From an uncultured Bacilli bacterium (GTDB taxonomy: Bacteria; Bacillota_I; Bacilli_A; ML615J-28; CAG-313): a stretch of 32,170 nt of DNA. The stretch spans positions 1 through 32,170 of the forward strand of contig CAKPAZ010000014.1 of the NCBI GenBank assembly GCA_934133195.1, in the 5' to 3' direction. The notes below the pieces were generated by a model that saw only the letters and a program-made list of their open reading frames with translations, was not told the origin of the DNA and did not search any database. The translations under genes and the position numbers were made by a program. Positions 22,303-30,856 of the stretch are shown one piece after another (positions within the stretch are counted from its first letter, which is position 1; every line of letters starts with the position of its first letter).

Positions 22303-22912
22303 GTTCATTACCTACTACTTCATAGCCCATGCTATTATACGTTATATTGTTAGATGTTTCAACGATCTTTTTTTGCTTTGATTTCTTTTTCATAATGATT
22401 AAAACTATAACTAAAGCCTCAAGTAAAATAAAGGCCATAACTCCAATAAAAATAAAATTAATCACTGGTATTTTATTTTTTAATTTTGTTGTATATGGAA
22501 AATCATTGTTTCCTTTACCAACATTATTAGTAAAAGTAATTTCATTTAAGTTGATTTCATAGTATGTTGTTTTATCTTGAGAAATTGCTATTTGATATGT
22601 TGATGTATCTTTCAATTTAATGTTATAAAAAATTTGATAGTCTTCTTCTGACATCGTAAAAGTTTTACGATCTTCTTTGATAACAAGGTTATATTTTCCA
22701 CTTTCTGCTGCTTCAAAATATAAAGATAAAGTTTCTTCATCATCTACTTTACCTTTAGAGATAATTAAAGTACCAACTGATAATTCTTTTTCAAATACTT
22801 CATATTCTTTATATGCACTATTAATCGTATTTAAAAACTTTTCTTTTTGAGTTATGTATGCTTTGGTACTTAATAAACTAAATAAAGATAAAATAAAACA
22901 TAATAATTTCAT
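22289..22912 (-). CDS. Signal-anchored single-pass membrane protein, 207 aa
   Basis: Not recognised. It has a signal peptide (1-18), an extracellular beta-rich domain (about 20-145) and a membrane helix near 150-172, followed by a basic cytoplasmic tail with KKKSKQKK. This type I layout with a small beta domain is unusual in a bacterial housekeeping operon. The gene lies 3 nt after prmC and overlaps sua5, so its expression is tied to both. It is one of only two frames here that end in TGA. No counterpart is known to me in the same place in Bacillus. A sensor or envelope role is possible. Confidence 0.65.
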   Translation of the reverse strand: MKLLCFILSLFSLLSTKAYITQKEKFLNTINSAYKEYEVFEKELSVGTLIISKGKVDDEETLSLYFEAAESGKYNLVIKEDRKTFTMSEEDYQIFYNIKLKDTSTYQIAISQDKTTYYEINLNEITFTNNVGKGNNDFPYTTKLKNKIPVINFIFIGVMAFILLEALVIVLIIMKKKSKQKKIVETSNNITYNSMGYEVVGNEHETK

Positions 22913-22915
22913 AAT

Positions 22916-23764
22916 CTACTCGTTAATAATAATGGTAATACGATCTTTACCACTTAGATCTTTAATTGTTTCATATTTTGAATTTGGAAAATATTTCTTA
23001 ATTAATTCATGCATTTCTTTTTTCTTATTATAACTATGTTCAAAAGCAATGAAATTAGGAGTATTTAAGATTTTTTTAGCATCTTTTAGGATTATATCAT
23101 AGAAGTTCATGCCATCCTCACCACCAAATAATGCGACATGTGGTTCATTATTTATAACAATATCTTCAACATATTCATGATCAGGTATATACGGAGGATT
23201 TGAAACAAGAATATCAAATTTTAAATTTCTTTCAATTAAAGGTTGTAACATATCACCTTGATAATAGGTAACTTCAGTATCATTTTGTTTAGCATTTAAT
23301 TTTGCGACTTCTAAGGCTTCATTACTGATGTCTGTTGCTGATAAAGTCATATTAGGCTCTTCTTTTGAAAGAGCAATAGCGATAGCTCCTGATCCCGTAC
23401 CTACATCAACAACGTTAACTTTTTTGCCGTTAAAAACATCATCATAGGTTGAAAGTACATATCCGACTAATTCTTCAGTTTCAGGACGAGGAATCAATAC
23501 AGCATCACTTACTTTCATTTTATATCCAAAGAAATAACTATATCCTAAAATATGTTGAATAGGTATTCCATGAATAATATATTCATCAACAGCCTTAATT
23601 AATTTATTATAAGTTTCTTCAGGTATTTCTTCATTTAAAGCAAGAAGAAAGTTAGCTCCGTCAAGGCCTGATAATTCTAAAACTAATATTTTGATGGCTT
23701 CTTCTTCTAAGTTGGTATTTTTGATGCGATTTTTTTGTTCTTTTAAAAATTGTTGATATGTCAT
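22916..23764 (-). CDS. prmC: Release factor glutamine methyltransferase
   Basis: Methylates the Gln of the GGQ motif in release factors (here PrfA, encoded nearby). The 282-residue chain has an N-terminal helical domain (1-75) with the conserved GIPIQHILGYSYFFG, the SAM motif VVDVGTGSGAIAIALS, and the catalytic SNPPYIPD, as expected. GAGG lies 4 nt before the ATG. Its first 104 nt overlap the end of the alr frame, which is unusually long. Confidence 0.93.
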   Translation of the reverse strand: MTYQQFLKEQKNRIKNTNLEEEAIKILVLELSGLDGANFLLALNEEIPEETYNKLIKAVDEYIIHGIPIQHILGYSYFFGYKMKVSDAVLIPRPETEELVGYVLSTYDDVFNGKKVNVVDVGTGSGAIAIALSKEEPNMTLSATDISNEALEVAKLNAKQNDTEVTYYQGDMLQPLIERNLKFDILVSNPPYIPDHEYVEDIVINNEPHVALFGGEDGMNFYDIILKDAKKILNTPNFIAFEHSYNKKKEMHELIKKYFPNSKYETIKDLSGKDRITIIINE

Positions 23765-24779
23765 AAGAACCTCTTTCTATAAAATTTTTGGGTGTATTTT
23801 TTAATGAAATAAGTATTTGGTACCAATTATATTTTACTCTTCCTATTATATCATTTTTTGATAAAACTAGCAATTGAGAACTTTTTTTATTTTCATCTTT
23901 GGTAAATAAGAAAAGATGATTCATACATATTTTACCCACTATTGGGATTTTATTATTATTTTTTAAAACATGAGTAATTCCTAAAATATCATAGTATCCG
24001 ATGGAAACGACCGAAATATAACCTTCTTCTTTGGTTACAAACTTTTGGTCATATCCTACTAACTCATTTTTAGTAACCTTAAAAGAATTAATAATTTTGG
24101 AAACATAAGAAAGCGAAGGAGATAAGTTTATTTTATTATTACCATAACCATATAAAGCAAGACCTACCCTTACCATATTGCCTATTATTTTTTTGTTTAA
24201 TGAGGAGGTTGCGGCTGAATGAATATTATTAAAATGATAAAGGTTTAAATATTTTTTAAATATTCGTTGTTGGCGATAATAGTATTTGTATTCACTATCA
24301 TTACTACTGAAATGTGTATAAATACCATCTAAGTTTATATTTTGATTATTTGAAATGCATTTAATAATTTCTTTTGCTTCATCAATACTTCTTATTCCTA
24401 TTCTGTTCATACCAGTATCAATTTGTAAATGGATGTTTAAAGGTTTATTTATATAACTTTCATTATACAAGAGATCATCTTTTGAATTAATTGATAGATA
24501 TAGGTTTTTATAGTTATCTTCTATCATTTCTTTGTTTAAACTTTCAAGAATTAAGACATTAAGATTATACGTTTTAATTAATTCTTTATCTTTTAAGTAT
24601 TCTTTAAAGGTATTATACACAATCCATTTTACATTTTCTTTATTAAGAATTTTAATCATTTTTTTAGATGAGATTCCGTAAGCATTATCTTTTAAAACTG
24701 CCATTACTTCCTTTTTAGTTATTTCTTTTATTAATTTTATATTTTTTCTTATTCTATTAACATCAACAAATAAAGACAT
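23661..24779 (-). CDS. alr: Alanine racemase, divergent, with extended overlapping C-terminus
   Basis: Converts L- to D-alanine for peptidoglycan, with PLP. The 372-residue chain has the PLP-Lys in AVLKDNAYG near residue 30, HLQIDTGMNRIGI, GIYTHFSSND, MVRVGLALYGYG and a VGYDQKF region in place of the family's SYGxxY. The later motif CMN replaces the usual CMD. The family end, an RVPRxY-like segment, would correspond to about residue 337. The frame then runs about 35 residues through the prmC start and ends at TGA. GGTGAT is at the start. It is the first gene of alr-prmC-membrane protein-sua5. Activity is likely but the sequence is more divergent than usual. Confidence 0.82.
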   Translation of the reverse strand: MSLFVDVNRIRKNIKLIKEITKKEVMAVLKDNAYGISSKKMIKILNKENVKWIVYNTFKEYLKDKELIKTYNLNVLILESLNKEMIEDNYKNLYLSINSKDDLLYNESYINKPLNIHLQIDTGMNRIGIRSIDEAKEIIKCISNNQNINLDGIYTHFSSNDSEYKYYYRQQRIFKKYLNLYHFNNIHSAATSSLNKKIIGNMVRVGLALYGYGNNKINLSPSLSYVSKIINSFKVTKNELVGYDQKFVTKEEGYISVVSIGYYDILGITHVLKNNNKIPIVGKICMNHLFLFTKDENKKSSQLLVLSKNDIIGRVKYNWYQILISLKNTPKNFIERGSYDISTIFKRTKKSHQKYQLRRRSHQNISFRIIRP

Positions 24780-24822
24780 TTTATCACCAATATATTATAG
24801 TATTTTAAGGTGATAATATGAT

Positions 24823-24853
24823 AAAAAGAATAGTTCATTGAACTATTCTTTTT
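24823..24853 (-). terminator. Terminator after prfA
   Basis: Near-perfect palindrome, arms AAAAAGAATAGTTCA / TGAACTATTCTTTTT, followed by T-rich sequence. It separates prfA from alr. Confidence 0.85.
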
Positions 24854-24857
24854 GGTT

Positions 24858-25931
24858 TTATTCATTGGTTTCTTCCATACTTAGAAGACGCTTTTGTTCA
24901 TAAGTAATTAATGCTTCAATGATGCTATCAAGTTTACCTTCCATTACACGATCTAATTGTTGAATTGTGAAACCAATACGGTGATCAGTTACACGGTTTT
25001 GAGGATAGTTGTAAGTTCTAATTTTTTCACTACGATTACCTCTACCGATTTTTGCTTGTCTTTCTGCCCCTTCTTGAGCTTCTTTTTCTTCAAGCATTTT
25101 ATCATATAATCTTGCTTGTAATACTTTTAGAGCACTAGCCTTATTTTCATGTTGACTCTTTCCATCTTGACATGATACAACAATACCAGTTGGAATGTGC
25201 GTTACACGAACTGCTGATTTTGTGGTGTTAACACTTTGTCCACCGGGTCCACTTGAGCAGAAGATATCAATTCTAACATCATTCATATCTAAGTTTACTT
25301 CTAGTTCATCAGCTTCTGGCATTACAAGTACTGTCGCAGTAGATGTATGAATTCTTCCTGCAGATTCAGTAACTGGAACACGTTGTACACGATGTGATCC
25401 TGATTCATATTTTAGTTGGGAATAAACAGAATCACCATTAACCATAAATGATATTTTTGCGAAACCACCTGCTTCACAAGGTTCAGAGTCGATTGTTTCA
25501 ACTTTCCAACCTTTTGATTCAGCAAACTTTAGGTACATACGATATAAATCGCCTGCAAAGATATTTGCTTCATCACCACCAGCAGCTCCTCTTATTTCAA
25601 CTATTACGTTTTTCTCATCATTTGGATCTTTTGGTAAAAGAAGGATTTTTAATTCTTCTTCTAATGCTGCTTTCTTTAGTTCAGCTTCAGGAAGTTCAAC
25701 CTCAGCCATTTCTCTAATTTCAGCATCTTCATCTTTTTGCATTTCTTTTAAATCAGCAATGTCTTTTTCTACTTGTTGTAGTTCACGATATTTAAAAACT
25801 ATCTTTTCAATTGAACGTTGTTCTTTTGAAAGTTCAGTTAGCTTTTTTATGTCACTAATGATAGTCATATCTGTAAGCATTGTTGATATTTGATCATATC
25901 TTTGACATATAACCTCTAAACGGCTTGTCAT
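24858..25931 (-). CDS. prfA: Peptide chain release factor 1
   Basis: Releases peptides at UAA and UAG, the two stops used by nearly all genes here. The 357-residue chain has the coiled N-terminus, PxT-type recognition region, and the catalytic GGQ in SSGPGGQSVNTTKSAVRVTH near residue 229. The family end, RVTDHRIGFTIQQLDRVMEG, is intact. GGAGTG precedes the start, 17 nt after dnaB, so it is the last gene of the gdpP/rplI-dnaB operon. Confidence 0.95.
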   Translation of the reverse strand: MTSRLEVICQRYDQISTMLTDMTIISDIKKLTELSKEQRSIEKIVFKYRELQQVEKDIADLKEMQKDEDAEIREMAEVELPEAELKKAALEEELKILLLPKDPNDEKNVIVEIRGAAGGDEANIFAGDLYRMYLKFAESKGWKVETIDSEPCEAGGFAKISFMVNGDSVYSQLKYESGSHRVQRVPVTESAGRIHTSTATVLVMPEADELEVNLDMNDVRIDIFCSSGPGGQSVNTTKSAVRVTHIPTGIVVSCQDGKSQHENKASALKVLQARLYDKMLEEKEAQEGAERQAKIGRGNRSEKIRTYNYPQNRVTDHRIGFTIQQLDRVMEGKLDSIIEALITYEQKRLLSMEETNE

Positions 25932-25948
25932 ATTAATTCACTCCAGTC

Positions 25949-27370
25949 TTATTCAGTAAAATTTTTCTTTTTCTTTGCTTTTTTTACGAGTAACTTCTTC
26001 GTAATTCTTTGTTCATTAAAACGACAATATGAACCGTAGAAATGATAATCAATGTAGCTAAGTGGACCTTGACGGTTTTTAGCAACTGAAAGAACAATTT
26101 CTTGAATAGCTTCTTCATTCTTCTTTCTTGGGGTTTGTTGTTGATTATCTTCGCTTGATGACTCACTTTCATCTTCAACATCAGCACGTCTAAATAAGAA
26201 TAATACTAAGTCGGCATCTTGTTCGATACTTCCTGATTCACGTAAGTCCGCAAGTTGTGGTATTTTATTTTCACGTCCTTCAATGCTTCTTGAAAGTTGT
26301 GATAATGCTAAAATCGGAACTTCTAGTTCACGAGCAAGTGTTTTTAAAGAACGAGAAATCATTGATACTTCTTCTTGTCTGTTACCTCTTGAATTTACAG
26401 ATGTAATTAATTGTAGGTAGTCAATGATTACAAAATCAAGTTTTCCTTCATTCTTTAATTGACGACATTTAGTTCTAATATCTGAAATATTACTTGAACT
26501 ATCTTCATCAAAGTAAATATGAAGTTTTGATAAGTCTTGTTTAGCAAGACCTAGTAGTAACATATCTTCACTTGATAATTTACCACTTCTGATATTTGAA
26601 AGTTCAATTTCAGCTTGATAACTATACATTCTCATAAGTAATTGTTCAATACTCATTTCTAGTGAGAATAAAGCTACATGAGCATTGTTTAACTTACTTA
26701 CTTGGATGGCAAGGTTGATAGCATATGTTGATTTACCAACAGATGGTCTTGCTGCAAGAATCATTAAATCACCTTTTTGGAATCCTAATGTTGTCTTGTT
26801 AAGGTTAGGATATCCTGTATCAAGGCCTGTTAAATCACTCTTATTTTCTGTGAATTTTTGAATTTGTTGATATACAATATCACTTGCTTTATCAATTCCC
26901 ATTATTAACGAAGTACGTCGTTTTTTGATTACGTTAATAATTGAATCTTCAGTTTTGTCTAAGATACCATTGAAATCTAATCTGCTTGATAAAATGTCAT
27001 CAGATATTTCTTGCATATCTTTCAAAAGTTTTCTTTCAAGTGATTTTTCTTCAACAATTTGCATATATAAGCTTGTTGTTGAAGTTGATGGAACGGCATC
27101 AATTAAATCAAGTAGATAGACGCGATATGCTTCATCAACATTGACGCCTAATCGTTTTAATTCTTCAACGACAGTGATTATTTCAACCTTTTTACCTTGG
27201 TTGAATAAATTAGTCATTGCACGATAGATTGCTTGATTTCGTTCATCATAAAAATCATTTTCTGTTAATTTTCCAATATAACCACTTAATAGGCGGTTGT
27301 CAATAAAAGCACTACCTAAGACGTAGATTTCAGCATCTACATTATAGGGAACAGTTCGTCTATTCTCCAT
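25949..27370 (-). CDS. dnaB: Replicative DNA helicase
   Basis: Hexameric ATP-driven helicase that unwinds DNA at the replication fork (DnaC in Bacillus naming). The 473-residue chain has the N-terminal helical domain (1-100) with PYNVDAEIYVLGSAF, Walker A AARPSVGKSTYAI (the usual M is V and T is S), Walker B FVIIDYLQLI, and LSRSIEGRENK...LADLRESGSIEQDAD. A Ser/Gln/Glu-rich insert lies near residue 410 before the last strand. Its Shine-Dalgarno overlaps the stop of the L9 coding part, so it is coupled to it. The order rplI-dnaB matches Bacillus. Confidence 0.95.
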   Translation of the reverse strand: MENRRTVPYNVDAEIYVLGSAFIDNRLLSGYIGKLTENDFYDERNQAIYRAMTNLFNQGKKVEIITVVEELKRLGVNVDEAYRVYLLDLIDAVPSTSTTSLYMQIVEEKSLERKLLKDMQEISDDILSSRLDFNGILDKTEDSIINVIKKRRTSLIMGIDKASDIVYQQIQKFTENKSDLTGLDTGYPNLNKTTLGFQKGDLMILAARPSVGKSTYAINLAIQVSKLNNAHVALFSLEMSIEQLLMRMYSYQAEIELSNIRSGKLSSEDMLLLGLAKQDLSKLHIYFDEDSSSNISDIRTKCRQLKNEGKLDFVIIDYLQLITSVNSRGNRQEEVSMISRSLKTLARELEVPILALSQLSRSIEGRENKIPQLADLRESGSIEQDADLVLFLFRRADVEDESESSSEDNQQQTPRKKNEEAIQEIVLSVAKNRQGPLSYIDYHFYGSYCRFNEQRITKKLLVKKAKKKKNFTE

Positions 27371-27379
27371 ATTTTACTC

Positions 27380-29842
27380 CTACTTTTTTTCAACGATGAA
27401 TACTTTTAATGTTGCAGTTACATCACGATGTAATTGGACTTTAACTTCATACTCTCCAAGTGATGAAAGAGATGAAGGTAAAACAATTTTTCTCTTGTCA
27501 ATTTTTACATTCATAGTTGCTTCAACTGCATCAGCGATTTGTTTTGTATTTACTGAACCATAGATTTTACTATCTGTACCTACTTTTACTTCAATCTTAA
27601 CAGGAGCAGATTCAAGAACTTTCTTTAATTCTTTCATCTCTTGAAGTAATAATTCAGCTTTATATTTTTCTTCTTCTTGTAATTGTTCAACGGCTTTAAT
27701 GTTTTCAGGTGATGCGATAATTGCTGATCCACCACGAATTAGGAAGTTTGCATATCCTGAGTTTAAATCAAGAATGTCATTTTTCTTTCCTTTACCTTTA
27801 ACATCTTTTATTAATATTACTTTCACGTTTTCCTCCTCCGTCATATAATTATCTATGACTTCTTTAAGTTTTTTAACGATTTCTGGAATACTTTGATTAG
27901 AGATTTGGGCAGCTGCATTATTTAAGTGGCCACCACCACCCATTTTTTCCATGATTATTTGTGAGTTAATTGAACCAAGGCTTCTTGCTGAAAGTCCTAC
28001 TTGATTTTCACCAATAAAACCTAAAGTGATTCCAAGTTCAACACCAGAAATTGAGATTAATTCATCTGATACTTTCGCAAGAGTTGCACGATCTAATATA
28101 GGCATATTATCAGGAGCTGTAGCTATCGCAACAATACCATGATACATTTCCATATTCTTTAGGAATTCACTACGAATAACTTTTTCTGAATGTTCTTCTT
28201 TTAAGTATTTCTTAACAACATTCATATCAGCACCATATCGTTTGATTTCTGCAGCTACTTCAAATGTTATAGCTGATGCACGATAAATAAAGTTATTAGT
28301 ATCAACAACAATACCAAGTAACATCCATGTTGCTTCTAGATCTGTAAATTCAAGATGTCCTTCAAAGAATTCAAGTAATTCAAAGATTAATTCAACACTT
28401 GATGAAGCAGCAGTTTGTGAATAGTAGAAGACAGGATTTTGAATAGCTCCCACACCTTTACGATGGTGGTCGATGATTCCAATCTTGTCAAATCTTTTTA
28501 CAACCTTACTGTCCATTACTTGTTGATCTGTTTGACAGTCAACAACCATCAAGAAGCTATTATCATCAATATAACTTGAAACTTTTGTTGGAGAGATGAT
28601 ATCTTGTTGTAATCCTACATACTCTTGACGGATAGTATCAAAGATTTTAGCAACTGTAGCATCAATGTTATTTGGATCAAGAATAATATATGCTTTTTTA
28701 TTCATGGCTCTTGCAAGTCTATATATTGCAAGACATGCCGCAAATCCATCAGCATCAATGTTTCTATGACCCATTACAAATACATTACTTGAACAACGAA
28801 TAATATCTTGTAATTCTTGACTCTTATTTCTAATTTCAACTTTTGATTCTTTTTGGATTGGATCAGTTTTCGCACCAAAGAAAGTGATTTGATCATCAAT
28901 CTTTACTACGGCTTGGTCACCACCACGGTTTAACGCAAGTTCAAGTTGTTCTTGAGCGTCAGTTGATAAATCAATAACATTGATATCATGACAAGAAATA
29001 CCAATACTTAAAGTTATACGAACAACTCGTGATGCACGTAATACATCTTTAACTTCATCAAGGATGGAGAAGTTATTATTCATCATATCTAAAAGTTGCC
29101 CATGATCCATTACTATCATGTATTTTGAATCACTGAAGGCACGAACGAAAGTACCAAATTTTTCAGCCCATTTAGCAATTGTACCAATTATTTTACCTTG
29201 GTATTCAGCTCTTTCTTGAACATCAAAGTCTGATAGTGCTTCTTCTAGATTATCGATGTTAATATAACCAATCGCAAGGGTACGACGTTTATACTTAGCT
29301 TCTAGATTAACAAATTCATTAATATTTGTAAAGTATAGAATATTATGTGTTGTTAAATACTCGACTTGATAAATTACACCATAGATATCAGTTTCAAATG
29401 TAATCTTGCCAAGTTCATCAGGAGTTTGTACTGATAGTTGACTAAATAAAGGAAGTTTAATTTCATTTAGGCTTATACTATCTAGTTGACTCATGAAGAT
29501 ATGTTTTGCTTGATCATTTGACCACATTATTTTGTAATTGTTATCAATTACTATTATACCAATAGGTAATTCATTAAATGCAGATTCTCCAGCTTTTTTT
29601 ACCTTGTATGTGATGGTATTCCACATCTTTAATCTATTTTTAAGGGTGGATACTGTCTTGGAGTTTTTTTCACCAAGTACAAGGGTAAAGATTAGACTTA
29701 AGAAAATGATTAAACAAATTGTTGGGATTAAAATATAATAATTAAATGATTTCATATCTTCCGATAAAGCATACATAAAGTATAAAGATACTCCAATGCC
29801 TAATATTAGAAGAATATAAAGTATTGTTGATTTTCTTTTCAT
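27380..29842 (-). CDS. gdpP-rplI: GdpP phosphodiesterase joined in frame to ribosomal protein L9
   Basis: Residues 1-672 are GdpP: two membrane helices (about 6-55), PAS-like and degenerate GGDEF regions, then DHH (GHRNIDADGFAA, VDCQTD, IIDHHRKG) and DHHA1 (MGGGGHLNNAAAQ). GdpP hydrolyses cyclic di-AMP. Residues 673-820 are a full L9 (VKVILIKDVKGKGKK to the end, 148 residues), a 50S protein. In Bacillus yybT and rplI are separate neighbours; here no stop lies between them. At the junction an internal GGAGG stands 5 nt before GTG at 27826, exactly where L9 starts. Start 29842 has GGTGAT; the longer frame to 29899 begins upstream of the promoter. The fusion may give both a joined protein and free L9. 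Confidence 0.9.
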   Translation of the reverse strand: MKRKSTILYILLILGIGVSLYFMYALSEDMKSFNYYILIPTICLIIFLSLIFTLVLGEKNSKTVSTLKNRLKMWNTITYKVKKAGESAFNELPIGIIVIDNNYKIMWSNDQAKHIFMSQLDSISLNEIKLPLFSQLSVQTPDELGKITFETDIYGVIYQVEYLTTHNILYFTNINEFVNLEAKYKRRTLAIGYINIDNLEEALSDFDVQERAEYQGKIIGTIAKWAEKFGTFVRAFSDSKYMIVMDHGQLLDMMNNNFSILDEVKDVLRASRVVRITLSIGISCHDINVIDLSTDAQEQLELALNRGGDQAVVKIDDQITFFGAKTDPIQKESKVEIRNKSQELQDIIRCSSNVFVMGHRNIDADGFAACLAIYRLARAMNKKAYIILDPNNIDATVAKIFDTIRQEYVGLQQDIISPTKVSSYIDDNSFLMVVDCQTDQQVMDSKVVKRFDKIGIIDHHRKGVGAIQNPVFYYSQTAASSSVELIFELLEFFEGHLEFTDLEATWMLLGIVVDTNNFIYRASAITFEVAAEIKRYGADMNVVKKYLKEEHSEKVIRSEFLKNMEMYHGIVAIATAPDNMPILDRATLAKVSDELISISGVELGITLGFIGENQVGLSARSLGSINSQIIMEKMGGGGHLNNAAAQISNQSIPEIVKKLKEVIDNYMTEEENVKVILIKDVKGKGKKNDILDLNSGYANFLIRGGSAIIASPENIKAVEQLQEEEKYKAELLLQEMKELKKVLESAPVKIEVKVGTDSKIYGSVNTKQIADAVEATMNVKIDKRKIVLPSSLSSLGEYEVKVQLHRDVTATLKVFIVEKK
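27824..27839 (-). promoter_or_regulatory. rplI: Internal ribosome site and GTG start of L9 inside gdpP-rplI
   Basis: Minus-strand GGAGGAGG (27839-27832), five bases, then GTG (27826-27824), in frame with the GdpP part. The codons also read TEEEN-V. This would allow free 148-residue L9 with a canonical N-terminus to be made from the same mRNA. Confidence 0.8.
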
Positions 29843-29870
29843 ACTATCACCTATATTTTTTCTCTTCCTT

Positions 29871-29881
29871 ATTATACCACA
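29871..29881 (-). promoter_or_regulatory. Extended -10 promoter of gdpP-rplI-dnaB-prfA
   Basis: TGTGG then TATAAT (29876-29871), about 30 nt before the ATG at 29842. No good -35 is seen at 17 bp. Confidence 0.55.
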
Positions 29882-30007
29882 TGTTGAGATTTTTTCCACG
29901 TTTAATGTTATTTTTTTTATTTCTATCCATATAATTTACTATTAATCTATTTTTTTATTAAATGATAATTTCCTATTTATGTTATAAAGTTTTAATATTA
30001 TTACCAT

Positions 30008-30035
30008 AAAAAAAGACCAAGTATTTTACTCGGTC
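30008..30035 (-). terminator. Terminator after rpsR
   Basis: GACCgAGTA / TACTtGGTC hairpin followed by seven T on the minus strand, ending the rpsF-ssb-rpsR operon. Confidence 0.85.
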
Positions 30036-30056
30036 TATATTTTAATTTGACAATTA

Positions 30057-30278
30057 CTATTCTTTTACGAATGGTAATAAGGCCATATGACGTGCTCTCT
30101 TGATTGCAACAGCAAGTTCTCTTTGATAGATTGCTTTTGTACCAGTGATACGACGAGGTAAGATTTTTCCACGATCAGAGATAAATCTCTTTAGTAGGTC
30201 AGCATCTTTCCAATCAATCTTTTCAACTTTATTATCAGTAAAGTAGCAAGTCTTTTTACGTTTTCTAAAAGTTGCCAT
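30057..30278 (-). CDS. rpsR: 30S ribosomal protein S18
   Basis: Binds S6 in the 30S platform. 73 residues, with the S18 core: KRFISDRGKILPRRITGTKAIYQRELAVAIKRARHMALLPF. It starts RKRKKTCYF with one Cys, so it is not the full four-Cys zinc form. Third gene of rpsF-ssb-rpsR, with TAGGAGG before the ATG. Confidence 0.97.
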   Translation of the reverse strand: MATFRKRKKTCYFTDNKVEKIDWKDADLLKRFISDRGKILPRRITGTKAIYQRELAVAIKRARHMALLPFVKE

Positions 30279-30292
30279 GTATATTTATCCTC

Positions 30293-30847
30293 CTAAAATG
30301 GTAAGTCATCATCAGTAATATTGAATTGATTTTGGATATCATCAAATGGATTATCTGACGATGTGTTAGTTGCTGGAGCATTGTTTGGTGTTGGTTGTTG
30401 ATAGTTGTTTGGACGAGGTTGATAACTATTTCCTTGAGGTTGATAGTTATTTTGTTGTGGTTGATAAGTATTAGTTTGTCTTGGTTCATATGATGAATAA
30501 TCATTATATCCACCTTGAGTAGTACCTGTTCCACGTGGTTCTAAGAAGTGAACCATGTCACAAATAACTTCTGTCGCAACACGATTACTGCCATCAGCAG
30601 CTTGATATCTTCTGGTTTGAAGTTTTCCTTCAACACCAATTAGTGAACCCTTTTTAATAAAACGGGCTAAATTTTCAGCTTGTCTATTAAATGCTATGCA
30701 ATTAATAAAGTCAGCTTCTCTTTCGCCATTACCATTAGTGCCAATACGATTGACAGCAATAGTAAATGCAACGAATGAAACGTTACTAGGTGAAGTTCTC
30801 AATTCAGGATCTTTAGTAATCCTTCCAACTAAAGTAACTCGATTCAT
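30293..30847 (-). CDS. ssb: Single-stranded DNA-binding protein
   Basis: Protects single-stranded DNA in replication and repair and recruits partners through its C-terminal tip. The 184-residue chain has an N-terminal OB-fold (MNRVTLVGRITKDPELR to about 105), a flexible Asn/Gln/Pro-rich linker with repeated YQPQ units, and the acidic tip DDDLPF. Between rpsF and rpsR as in Bacillus. AGGAGG lies before the start, overlapping the rpsF stop. Confidence 0.96.
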   Translation of the reverse strand: MNRVTLVGRITKDPELRTSPSNVSFVAFTIAVNRIGTNGNGEREADFINCIAFNRQAENLARFIKKGSLIGVEGKLQTRRYQAADGSNRVATEVICDMVHFLEPRGTGTTQGGYNDYSSYEPRQTNTYQPQQNNYQPQGNSYQPRPNNYQQPTPNNAPATNTSSDNPFDDIQNQFNITDDDLPF

Positions 30848-30856
30848 AATAACCTC

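Noticed and set aside
24807..24842. Plus-strand mini-gene with AAGGTG before an ATG, reading only seven codons
   Set aside because: It overlaps the prfA terminator and its ribosome site is part of an AT-rich near-palindrome. Nothing supports translation.
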